Shown: positions 24,270-32,204 of the stretch, in pieces
Layout of the letters: every line of letters begins with the position of its first letter
How positions within the stretch are numbered: the first letter of the stretch is position 1
NCBI GenBank assembly: GCA_016870325.1
Contig: VGBV01000009.1
Span: forward strand, 1 to 38,979
DNA: 38,979 bases
Source of the DNA: Actinomycetota bacterium
Lineage (GTDB): Bacteria > Actinomycetota > Thermoleophilia > Solirubrobacterales > 70-9
Direction: 5' to 3'
Notes under the pieces: model-generated
What the model saw: the letters and a program-made list of their open reading frames with translations, nothing else
Databases searched by the model: none
What the model was told of the DNA's origin: nothing
Program-made: the position numbers and the translations under genes

Positions 24270-25469
24270 TTGAGCGCCAACCCCTACATCAAGCAGTACC
24301 TGATGACCGCCGGGCCGACCCCGCTGCCGCCGGCCGTCAGCGGGGTGATGGCCGAGCCGATCGCCTATCACCGCGCCCCCGCCTTCATCGAGGTCCACGC
24401 CTCGGCGCTCGCCCGCCTGCGCGAGGTCTTCCAGACGCGCAACGAGGTGCTCTCCTTCGCCAGCTCGGGCAGCGGCGCCCTCGAGTCCGCTGTCGCCAAC
24501 CTGGCACGCCCCGGTGAGCCGGTCGCCGTCGCCTCGGCCGGCAAGTTCGGCGAGCGCTGGGCCGAGCTCTGCAGCGCCTACGGAGCCGAGCTCACCCACC
24601 TCGATCTGGAGTGGGGCGAGGCGATCGCTCCGGGGGAGCTGGAGCGGACGCTCGCCGGCATGGAGCGGCCCCCGCGAGCGGTCTTCGTGACCCAATCCGA
24701 GACGTCCACGGGCGTCGTCCACGACGTTCGCGCCCTGACCGAGGTCGCTCACGGTCACGATGCGGTGATCTGCGTCGACGCCGTCTCGGGCCTCGGCGCC
24801 GTGGACCTGCCCCAGGACGAGTGGGAGGTCGACGTCGTCGTCGCGGGCTCGCAGAAGTCGCTGATGTGCCCGCCCGGGCTGGCCTTCGCTTCGGTCAACG
24901 AGCGCGCGCTGGCGCTCGCGGCCGAATCGGGCGGGGAGGGCTCCGGCCGCTATTACTTCGACTGGGCCCGGACCGCGGAGGGGCAGGCCGAGGACCCGCC
25001 CAACAGCCCGTTCACCCCCGCCGTCACCCTCTGGCGGGCGCTGGACGTGGCGCTCGGCCTGATCCTGGAGGAGGGGCTGCCGACCGTGTTCGAGCGGCAC
25101 GGACTGCTCGCCCGGGCCGCCAGGGCGGGAGTCGAGGCGATCGGGCTGGAGCGCTTCGGGCCCGACGACGACGACGCCAACGTCGTCACCGCCGCGTCGC
25201 TGCCGGACGGCGTCGACGGCGCCGCCGTGCCGAAGCTGATGCGCGACCGCTATGGCGTCACCGCGGCCGGGGGCCAGGGCCGGCTGAAGGGGAAGATCGT
25301 CCGCATCGCGCACTGCGGCTACTTCGGCGCCTTCGACATCGTGATCGCACTGACCGCCCTCGAAGCCGCCCTGGGTGACCTCGGGGCCGAGGTCGAGCCC
25401 GGCGCCGCCGCCGGCGCGGCCCAGCGGGCCTTCGCCCAGGCGGGGCGGGCCCCGGAGCCCGTCGCCTAG
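24270..25469 (+). CDS. Class V aminotransferase (serine-glyoxylate/pyruvate type)
   Basis: This 399-residue PLP enzyme binds the cofactor at K196 in VAGSQKSLMCPPG, with the preceding Asp in CVDAVSGLGA (D170) and the phosphate-binding SSGSGALES at 65-73. The opening MTAGPTPLPPAV is typical of the serine-glyoxylate/serine-pyruvate branch. It sits 9 bp before serA, so in vivo it may act with 3-phosphohydroxypyruvate as an alternative phosphoserine aminotransferase; that role is inference from context. The TTG at 24270 is chosen because homology starts there (SANPYIKQYLMTAGPTP). Confidence 0.88.
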   Translation: MSANPYIKQYLMTAGPTPLPPAVSGVMAEPIAYHRAPAFIEVHASALARLREVFQTRNEVLSFASSGSGALESAVANLARPGEPVAVASAGKFGERWAELCSAYGAELTHLDLEWGEAIAPGELERTLAGMERPPRAVFVTQSETSTGVVHDVRALTEVAHGHDAVICVDAVSGLGAVDLPQDEWEVDVVVAGSQKSLMCPPGLAFASVNERALALAAESGGEGSGRYYFDWARTAEGQAEDPPNSPFTPAVTLWRALDVALGLILEEGLPTVFERHGLLARAARAGVEAIGLERFGPDDDDANVVTAASLPDGVDGAAVPKLMRDRYGVTAAGGQGRLKGKIVRIAHCGYFGAFDIVIALTALEAALGDLGAEVEPGAAAGAAQRAFAQAGRAPEPVA

Positions 25470-25478
25470 GCCCCCGCC

Positions 25479-27071
25479 GTGAGCGAGCGCGCCAAGGTCC
25501 TGGTCAAGGAGCCGATCGCCGACGCCGGCGTCGATCTCCTGCGCGAGCGCTTCGAGGTCGAGGTCGGGACCGACTGGGACGCCGGCGAGCTGGCGGGCCG
25601 GATAGCGGACTTCGACGGGATCCTGATCCGCTCGGTGACCAAGCTGGACGCGGGCCTGATCGAGCGCGCCCAGCGGCTGCGGGTGATCGGCCGCGCCGGC
25701 ACCGGCATCGACAACGTCGACGTCGAGGCCGCGACCAAGCGCGGGATCGTCGTCGCCAACGCGCCCGAGGCGAACTCGATCGCGGCCGCCGAGCACACGC
25801 TGGCGCTGATGCTGGCCCTCTGCCGCAACGTCCCGCAGGCCCACGGGTCGCTCGCGGGCGGCGCCTGGGAGCGCTCCAGCTTCAAGGGAGCCGAGCTCTA
25901 CGGCAAGACGCTCGGGGTGCTCGGCTTCGGGCGCATCGGCCAGCTCGTCGCGCAGCGCGCGATCGGTTTCGACATGAGCGTCGTCGGCTACGACAAGTTC
26001 GTCACGGCCGAGCGCTTCCGCGAGCTCGGGGTCGAGGGCGTCGAGTCCCCCGAGGAGCTCTATTCCCGCGCCGATTTCATCAGCCTGCACCTGCCGAAGA
26101 CACCGGAGACGGTCGGGATCATCGACGCCGCGGCGATCGCCGCGATGAGGCCCGGCGTTCGCATCGTCAACTGCGCGCGCGGTGAGCTGATCGACCTCGA
26201 CGCGCTGGGCGATGGCCTCGAGGGCGGCCGGGTCGCAGGCGCGGCGCTCGACGTCTTCCCCGAGGAGCCCTTCACCTCGCACCCCATCCTGCGGCGAAGC
26301 GACGTCGTCGCCACGCCCCATCTCGGCGCCTCGACCGAGGAGGCCCAGGACCGCGCCGGCATCGTCACCGCCGAGCAGGTGACGGCGGCGCTGAGCGGTG
26401 GCGTGGTCACCACCGCGGTCAACATCGCCGCCGTGCGGCCCGAGGTGATGGAGGCGCTGGCGCCGTTCGTGCCGCTCTGCGAGAAGCTCGGCGCGCTCGC
26501 ACAGGGCCTGGGGGACGGAGCGGTCGGGCGGGTTGAGGTCGAGTTCCGCGGGCGCCTGGCCGACGCCGACACCCGCATCCTCGGCATCGCGGTGCTCGCC
26601 GGGATCCTCAAGGGCCACACCGAGGAGGCGGTCAACCTCGTCAACGCCCCGCACCTGGCCGAGCAGCGCGGGATCGAGCTGACCGAGACGCGCGAGAGCT
26701 CCTCCGAGGACTTCACGGAGCTGGTCGTGGTCCGTGTGCACTCGGGCGACGGGGCCGTCGAGGTGGCGGGCACGGGCGCCGGACCTCGCAACGCACCGCA
26801 TCTGGTTCGAGTCTGGGGCGATGACTTCTTCCTGCCCTTCGCCGACCACCTGGCCATCTTCCGCTATGCCGACCAGCCCGGGATGATCGGGCGGGTGGGC
26901 ACGATCTTCGGCGAGGAGGGGGTCAACATCGTCTCGGCCGCCGTCGGAGCCGAGACCGAGGGCGACACCGCGGTGATAACGCTGACGACCGACAATCCGG
27001 TCAACCAGTCCACGATCGACCGCATCCTCGAGCTGGACGGCTTCGCGGTCGGCCGCGCCGTGTCCATCTAG
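25479..27071 (+). CDS. serA: D-3-phosphoglycerate dehydrogenase
   Basis: This 530-residue long-form SerA oxidises 3-phosphoglycerate in the first step of serine synthesis. NAD loop GFGRIGQLVAQRA (149-161); catalytic R234 (NCARGELID), E263 (PEEPF) and H281 (ATPHLGAS). An intervening ASB domain (about 315-450) and a C-terminal ACT domain (about 455-530; DQPGMIGRVGTIFGEEGVNI) are present, as in mycobacterial SerA, suggesting serine feedback control. GTG start 9 bp after the aminotransferase stop. Confidence 0.95.
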   Translation: MSERAKVLVKEPIADAGVDLLRERFEVEVGTDWDAGELAGRIADFDGILIRSVTKLDAGLIERAQRLRVIGRAGTGIDNVDVEAATKRGIVVANAPEANSIAAAEHTLALMLALCRNVPQAHGSLAGGAWERSSFKGAELYGKTLGVLGFGRIGQLVAQRAIGFDMSVVGYDKFVTAERFRELGVEGVESPEELYSRADFISLHLPKTPETVGIIDAAAIAAMRPGVRIVNCARGELIDLDALGDGLEGGRVAGAALDVFPEEPFTSHPILRRSDVVATPHLGASTEEAQDRAGIVTAEQVTAALSGGVVTTAVNIAAVRPEVMEALAPFVPLCEKLGALAQGLGDGAVGRVEVEFRGRLADADTRILGIAVLAGILKGHTEEAVNLVNAPHLAEQRGIELTETRESSSEDFTELVVVRVHSGDGAVEVAGTGAGPRNAPHLVRVWGDDFFLPFADHLAIFRYADQPGMIGRVGTIFGEEGVNIVSAAVGAETEGDTAVITLTTDNPVNQSTIDRILELDGFAVGRAVSI

Positions 27072-27086
27072 GGCCAGGCCGGGCCG

Positions 27087-28118
27087 GTGAAGGCGGTCGT
27101 CCTCACGGGCCACGGCGGGCCCGAGGTGTTCGAAGTCCGGGAGCATCCGGATCCCGAGGTCGGGCCCGGCCAGGTCCGAATCGCCGTCCGCGCGGCGGGC
27201 GTCAACTTTGCCGACACGCTCGCCCGGGTCGGCCTCTACCCCGATGCGCCGAAGCCGCCGTGCGTGCTCGGCTACGAGGTGGCCGGCGAGGTGGAGGAGG
27301 TGGGTGGGGGCGTCGCGGACTTCAGCGCCGGAGACCGGGTGATGGCGGGCACCCGATTCGGCGGACAGGCATCAATGGTCTGCGTGGACGCCGACCAGGT
27401 GCTGCCGCTGCCCGAGCGGCTCAGCTTCGAGCAGGGCGCCGCCTTCCCGGTCAACTACGGCACCGCCTACGCGGCGCTCGTGATCATGGGCGGGTTGCGC
27501 ACCGGCGACCGGGTGCTGATCCACGCCGCCGCCGGCGGGGTGGGGATCTCGGCGACGCAGGTCGCCCGCGGGGTGGGGGCCGAGATCTTCGGCACGGCTT
27601 CCGCCACCAAGCACGACGCGATCCGCGCCCAGGGTGTGCAGCACGCGATCGACTACCGCACGAACGACTTCGAAGCAGAGGTGAACGAGATCACCGGGGG
27701 CGAGGGCGTGGACCTGGTCATCGACGCGCTCGGGCCCACCAGCTTCCGCAAGGACTATCGCCTGCTGCGCCCGGGCGGGCGGCTGGTCATGTACGGGCTC
27801 TCGGAGGCCTCGACCGAGACCGGCCGCAGCATCCCCCGAGCGCTCCGGGCGCTGGCCCGGATGCCGCTCGCGACGATGCCCTGGTGGAAGAGCCTGTCGC
27901 TGATGAACGAGAACAAGGGGGTGTTCGGGCTCAACATGCCGGGTTGGTGGGACCGCGAAGGCGACATCAACCGCATAATCGAACCGCTGGCGGCCGGCCT
28001 TGAGTCGGGCGAGCTCGATCCCGTCGTCGCGGAGGCCTTTCCATTCGAGCGCGCGGGCGACGCGCACACCTTCATCGCCGAGCGGCGAAACATCGGCAAG
28101 GTCGTGCTGGTTCCCTAG
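27087..28118 (+). CDS. Zinc-less MDR-type NADPH:quinone oxidoreductase
   Basis: This 343-residue medium-chain reductase has VRAAGVNFADTLARVGLYP, a GroES-like start, and the nucleotide motif HAAAGGVGISATQVARG; it lacks the Cys/His zinc ligands of alcohol dehydrogenases. The insert after LVMYGLSEAS and the C-terminal RNIGKVVLVP resemble the VAT-1/quinone oxidoreductase branch. It probably reduces quinones or enones with NADPH. GTG start 15 bp after serA, so it is probably cotranscribed. Confidence 0.88.
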   Translation: MKAVVLTGHGGPEVFEVREHPDPEVGPGQVRIAVRAAGVNFADTLARVGLYPDAPKPPCVLGYEVAGEVEEVGGGVADFSAGDRVMAGTRFGGQASMVCVDADQVLPLPERLSFEQGAAFPVNYGTAYAALVIMGGLRTGDRVLIHAAAGGVGISATQVARGVGAEIFGTASATKHDAIRAQGVQHAIDYRTNDFEAEVNEITGGEGVDLVIDALGPTSFRKDYRLLRPGGRLVMYGLSEASTETGRSIPRALRALARMPLATMPWWKSLSLMNENKGVFGLNMPGWWDREGDINRIIEPLAAGLESGELDPVVAEAFPFERAGDAHTFIAERRNIGKVVLVP

Positions 28119-28162
28119 CATTCCCCCGCTTCTCGGCCTTCGCGGATTCCACCGGCCGCCTC

Positions 28163-28639
28163 GTGATCACCTCGCCGGACGCCATCACCGAGCCCGACGG
28201 CGACAAGCCGGAGTGCATCCAGGACAGCCCCACCCAGGTCAGCTGCCGCCCGGGCTTCATCGGCGCGGTCGCTGGGGACCTCGGCGACGGCAACGACACC
28301 TTCACGGCGCAGAGCACCCTGATCATCCTGATCGGGATCTCGCTGGTCAGCGAGGAGCGGCCGCTCTCGGGCGGACCCGGCCGTGACTGGGTCAGCGGGG
28401 GGCTCGGCGGCGACCTGGTCAACGGCGGCACGGGCAGCGACGCCATCTTCGGCTTCGGCGGCGACGACCTGCTGCGCGGACAGGGCGGCAAGGACGGACT
28501 CAACGGCGGCGGTTCGGCTGACGTGCTGATGGGCGGCGGCGGGCCCGACAAGCTGCACGGAGGCGCCGCCCGCGACCTTTGCGGCGGCGGCGGAATCGAC
28601 ACGGCCAAGAGCTGCAACGTGACGAGGAAGGTTCCGTAG
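28163..28639 (+). CDS. RTX-type calcium-binding repeat protein, probably 5'-truncated
   Basis: From the GTG at 28163 there are 158 residues. Residues about 70-145 hold hemolysin-type GG-x-G-x-D-x-x repeats (GGPGRDWVSGGLGGDLV, GGTGSDAIFGFGGDD), which bind calcium outside the cell. Two Cys near 38 and 48 and two near the end could pair. No signal peptide is present, yet the same frame reads on upstream as FADSTGRL without a start codon, which suggests the original 5' end with its export signal has been lost. It lies 44 bp after the quinone oxidoreductase stop. It may be a remnant. Confidence 0.6.
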   Translation: MITSPDAITEPDGDKPECIQDSPTQVSCRPGFIGAVAGDLGDGNDTFTAQSTLIILIGISLVSEERPLSGGPGRDWVSGGLGGDLVNGGTGSDAIFGFGGDDLLRGQGGKDGLNGGGSADVLMGGGGPDKLHGGAARDLCGGGGIDTAKSCNVTRKVP

Positions 28640-28642
28640 CTC

Positions 28643-28658
28643 CCGGTTCCCTGACCGG
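28643..28658. terminator. Small hairpin between the RTX and lysX genes
   Basis: CCGGT and ACCGG pair around a 6-nt loop, just after the RTX stop codon and 45 bp before the 3' end of the convergent lysX. A weak candidate without a T tract. Confidence 0.25.
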
Positions 28659-28703
28659 CCGAGGTGCGAGGATGCCGGGCGCTCGCGGCCGAGCCGTCTC
28701 GCT

Positions 28704-31700
28704 CTAGGCGCCCCCCTCGGCGGGGACTGGGGCCACCAGCAGTTTGCCGACGACCGGGACGTCGAGGAAGCCCTCGACGGTTGCGAACAGTACGCCGACC
28801 CTGGGCAGGTCCGCGGCATCCTCGACCACGATCGAGCGTGGCAGCCACTCGGGATCGAGCTTGGCGTTGAAGTCGCGCAGGGACTCGATCTGGAAGAAGG
28901 GGTTGAGCAGGTCGGCGACCCGCTTCAGCGCCCGCTCACCGAGTCCGAGCTCGCGCTGGTCGTCGAACAGGCGACCCCAGGCGGCGAAGTTCATCGAGAG
29001 GCGGGTGAACCCGCGCTCGCCCAAGGCCAGGGCGGCGTTTGCGATCAGCGCCTCCGTGAGGCCGTTGACGGCCTTCGGATCACGGCGCATGAGATCCAGC
29101 GAATAGCCGGGGTTGTCGCCGTAGCAGGGCACCAGGCGCAGAAAGCCGGCGGGGCGGTCGTCCTCACTCATCGCCACGGCCAGCAGCAGGTCGGGCTGAT
29201 CACCCGCGACATCGCGGGCCAATTCCATCGTGAACCCGCGCTCGGCCTCGCCTTCGCGCCACTCGGCGCTGATCCCGTTCAGTTGCTTGACCAGCCTCGG
29301 CGAAGCGTCTGACTCGCGGATCAGCACGAAGCGATGTCGCTTTGCCACCCGCGTCACGGCTTCCCGGACCGCCTTCATGCGGGGGCCGTTGATGCTGAAG
29401 CGGTCGCAGCGGATGATCGCCTCGTCACCGAGGTAGACGGCGTGGAAGCCGCGATCGAGATAGACGCCGTCGGTGTCCTCCCGGACGGCGAGAAAGGCGA
29501 CCTTCCAGGCACGGCGCTGGGAGTACGCGACGAACTCGTCGATCACCAAGGGGATCGAGCCGCGTGCCCCGATCGGGTCAGAGGAGGCGAGCGCGACCCC
29601 GTTCATGTAGGCGTAGGCGATCATCGCCCGGCCGTCGCTCGAGAAGAAGTAGCTCTTGCTCTCGTGCAGGGCGAAGTAGGCGAGGGTGTCGTCGCCGTAC
29701 TCGCGCACCAGGGTTCGGGCCCGGTCGCGGTCGGCGGCCCCGGCCCTGCGGGCCGCGAGTGTGCGGAAGAGCAGGAACAGGGCGAGGGCCACCCCGGCTG
29801 CGCCCAGGGCCAGAAGGGCCGCCTCGAAGAAGTCGCCGAAGAGCTTGCTCTCGTAGCTGTAGGGGCCGTTGAGCCCGACCAGGCCGCCGAAGGTCGTGTC
29901 GACGATGCCGCCGAAGGTGAGGGATGGGGAGAGCTTGTCGCTCTCGATCAACAGCGAGGCGGCGCCGAACACCAGCACGCCGCCGAGGTAGAGCGGGACG
30001 AACACGAGCAGGGCCAGCAACGAGTTGGGGTCGGGGGGAGCGACGAACTCGCGGCGCCACCAGACCAAGGCCAGCAGCATACCGACGCTGAGAAATACAG
30101 TGATCGGGTCCGGGCCCTTGAGCAGGTGCGCGACGGCGGCGACCGCGAACAGCCCCAGCGCCAGCCACCAGGCCGCGCGCTTGCGACGGGCAAGCTGATG
30201 GGCCGTCAGCAGCAGGCCGACTCCGGCCAGCACCGAGGCGACGTGGCTCGCCGAACGGCCGGGCTGGCCCAGCAGGGGCTCGATCCCGAGCGCCTGGTGG
30301 AAGAAGGGCAGGGTCGGCAGGAAGCAGATCACGCCGAGGATCGCCGTCAGCCAGGCGAGCGCGTGTACGGGAGCGCTCGACGCCTCCGTGATCGGATCGA
30401 CGCCCTTCGCCGGCGCGGGGCGTTCGGCTGTCTTCGCGGTCTGCGCGCCGCCGGTCTCGGGAGACCCGGGGTGCGCCGCCGCCCCGTCCCGGGCGGCAGC
30501 GTCTTCCGCCTGCGGCGAGGCGAGCTCTTGTGGCGAGGGGATCGCGCCGCCGACCGAGGAGGGCCCGCCGCGGGGCTTGACCATACCCCCCTCGGGCCGC
30601 ATCGTCGGGAACAGGATCACCTCGCGGATCGCAGAGGCCTCCGCGAGCAGCATCACGAGCCGGTCGAGGCCGATCCCGAGCCCGCCGGTCGGGGGCAACC
30701 CGTACTCCAGGGCCCGCACGTAGTCGTCGTCGGGCTGCTCGGCTTCCTCGTCCCCCGCCGCCTTGGCGGCGGCCTCGGCCTCGAAGCGCTGGACCTGGTC
30801 GACCGGGTCGTTCAGCTCGCTGTAGGCGTTGGCCAGCTCGCGGCCCGCGATCACGGCCTCGAAGCGCTCGGTCAGCGTGGAATCGTCGCGGTGGGCGCGC
30901 GCCAGGGGCGAGACCTCCCGCGGGTGGTCCATGACGAAGGTCGGTTGCACCAGCTTGGCCTCACAGGTGGCGTCGCAGACCTCGGACATGATCTTGCCCG
31001 CTCCCCAGTCCTCGCCGTAGTCCACATCGAAGCGGTCACCGATCTCGCGCGCCTCTGCGATCGGCATCGAGGGATGCATCTTGACCCCGGCGTGCTCTTC
31101 GATCAGCTCTGCCATCGAGGCGCGGCGCCAGGGAGGGGCCAGGTCCACGTCCGCGTCACCCACCTTGACCTTGGTGGAGCCGTGGGCCTCGTGGGCGGCT
31201 CGCGAGACCAGAGCCTCGACCAAGTCCATCATGTCGTGGTAGTCGGCGAAGGCCTGGTAGGCCTCCAGCAGCGTGAACTCGGGGTTGTGCCGACTGTCCA
31301 ATCCCTCGTTACGAAACACGCGCCCGATCTCGAACACGCGCTCCATGCCGCCGACGACCAGGCGCTTCAGCGGCAGCTCCAGAGCGATCCGCAGGTAGAG
31401 GTCGATGTCGAGCGCGTTGTGGTGGGTGATGAAGGGGCGAGCCGCGGCGCCGCCCGCATGGGCGTCCAGCACCGGCGTCTCCACCTCCCTGAAGCCGCGC
31501 TCCAACAGCTCGGCACGAATTGCGGCGATCGTCGCGGAGCGGATCGCGAAGATCCGCCTGGTCGGCTCGTTGACGATCAGGTCCAGGTAGCGCTCGCGGT
31601 AGCGGGTGTCGACGTCGGTGAGGCCGTGGCCCTTGGCCGGCAGCGCGCGCAGGGCCTTCGAGAGGAGCTCGAGCTTGTGAACGCGGACCGAAAGCTCGCC

Positions 31701-32135
31701 GTGCTCGCTGGTCACGACCTCGCCCTCGACCCCGACCCAGTCGCCCAGATCGAAGTGCTTGAACTCGTCATGGGCCTGGGTTCCCACCTCATCTCGCGAG
31801 ACCATCAGCTGGACCTCGCCGGTCCAGTCGTGGAGCTCGGCGAAGATCAGTCCTCCGTGACGGCGTATCAGCATCAGCCGTCCGGCGACCCGGACCGTCT
31901 CGCCGGTGCCCTTGCCCGCGGGCAGGTCGCCGAACTTCTCGCGGATCTGGGCTGCGGTGTGATCTCGGTCGAAGCGGGGCGGATAGGGCTCTATGCCCTC
32001 CTCGCGCAGCCCGGCCAGCTTCTGGAGTCGGTGCGCGCGCTCAGAGACGACTGCGGCGCCTTCGGCGCCCGCTGCTGCTGGCGTCGCGTTCGGGGCGCTC
32101 GCCGCCGGCTGCTCGTCCTCCGCCGGAGTGCTCAT
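28704..32135 (-). CDS. lysX: Lysyl-tRNA synthetase fused to MprF-like lysyl-phosphatidylglycerol synthase
   Basis: This protein of about 1,143 residues has two parts. Residues about 30-510 are a complete class II LysRS: anticodon-binding OB fold, motif 2 (VFEIGRVFRNEGLDSRHN) and motif 3 (GLPPTGGLGIGLDRLVMLL). A linker of about 65 residues follows, then about six to seven membrane helices (about 570-775) and a DUF2156 domain (about 780-1110) of the type that transfers lysine from Lys-tRNA to phosphatidylglycerol. Mycobacterial LysX has these parts in the reverse order. The fusion would charge tRNA and decorate membrane lipid in one protein. I prefer the ATG at 32135, since a TAAGAC lies 7 nt before it; a GTG at 32153 is possible. 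Whether another LysRS exists is outside the window. Confidence 0.88.
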   Translation of the reverse strand: MSTPAEDEQPAASAPNATPAAAGAEGAAVVSERAHRLQKLAGLREEGIEPYPPRFDRDHTAAQIREKFGDLPAGKGTGETVRVAGRLMLIRRHGGLIFAELHDWTGEVQLMVSRDEVGTQAHDEFKHFDLGDWVGVEGEVVTSEHGELSVRVHKLELLSKALRALPAKGHGLTDVDTRYRERYLDLIVNEPTRRIFAIRSATIAAIRAELLERGFREVETPVLDAHAGGAAARPFITHHNALDIDLYLRIALELPLKRLVVGGMERVFEIGRVFRNEGLDSRHNPEFTLLEAYQAFADYHDMMDLVEALVSRAAHEAHGSTKVKVGDADVDLAPPWRRASMAELIEEHAGVKMHPSMPIAEAREIGDRFDVDYGEDWGAGKIMSEVCDATCEAKLVQPTFVMDHPREVSPLARAHRDDSTLTERFEAVIAGRELANAYSELNDPVDQVQRFEAEAAAKAAGDEEAEQPDDDYVRALEYGLPPTGGLGIGLDRLVMLLAEASAIREVILFPTMRPEGGMVKPRGGPSSVGGAIPSPQELASPQAEDAAARDGAAAHPGSPETGGAQTAKTAERPAPAKGVDPITEASSAPVHALAWLTAILGVICFLPTLPFFHQALGIEPLLGQPGRSASHVASVLAGVGLLLTAHQLARRKRAAWWLALGLFAVAAVAHLLKGPDPITVFLSVGMLLALVWWRREFVAPPDPNSLLALLVFVPLYLGGVLVFGAASLLIESDKLSPSLTFGGIVDTTFGGLVGLNGPYSYESKLFGDFFEAALLALGAAGVALALFLLFRTLAARRAGAADRDRARTLVREYGDDTLAYFALHESKSYFFSSDGRAMIAYAYMNGVALASSDPIGARGSIPLVIDEFVAYSQRRAWKVAFLAVREDTDGVYLDRGFHAVYLGDEAIIRCDRFSINGPRMKAVREAVTRVAKRHRFVLIRESDASPRLVKQLNGISAEWREGEAERGFTMELARDVAGDQPDLLLAVAMSEDDRPAGFLRLVPCYGDNPGYSLDLMRRDPKAVNGLTEALIANAALALGERGFTRLSMNFAAWGRLFDDQRELGLGERALKRVADLLNPFFQIESLRDFNAKLDPEWLPRSIVVEDAADLPRVGVLFATVEGFLDVPVVGKLLVAPVPAEGGA

Positions 32136-32142
32136 GGGCACA

Positions 32143-32148
32143 GTCTTA
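32143..32148 (-). promoter_or_regulatory. -10-like TAAGAC before lysX
   Basis: On the minus strand TAAGAC ends 7 nt before the ATG at 32135 and supports that start over the GTG at 32153. It lacks the final T of the consensus. Confidence 0.35.
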
Positions 32149-32204
32149 CGCACGAGCGCGTGATCACAGTGCGATCGCTTTTGGGTGTGAGAGTATCCGC
32201 TGCC

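Noticed and set aside
24250-24273. Seven-codon frame (MTTLGPG) whose TGA overlaps the TTG start of the aminotransferase gene
   Set aside because: The TACCCT at 24255-24260 lies inside it, so a transcript from that promoter would not contain its start codon.
24213-27146. A 977-codon minus-strand frame opposite the aminotransferase and serA
   Set aside because: It is the mirror of well-supported genes with catalytic motifs; no recognisable domain, start context or ribosome site.
29334-32204. The long plus-strand extension upstream of the permease, and other large antisense frames such as 20645-22918
   Set aside because: These run opposite lysX, menE and ilvC and read as shadow sequence. Permease homology begins only after the ATG at 32205.
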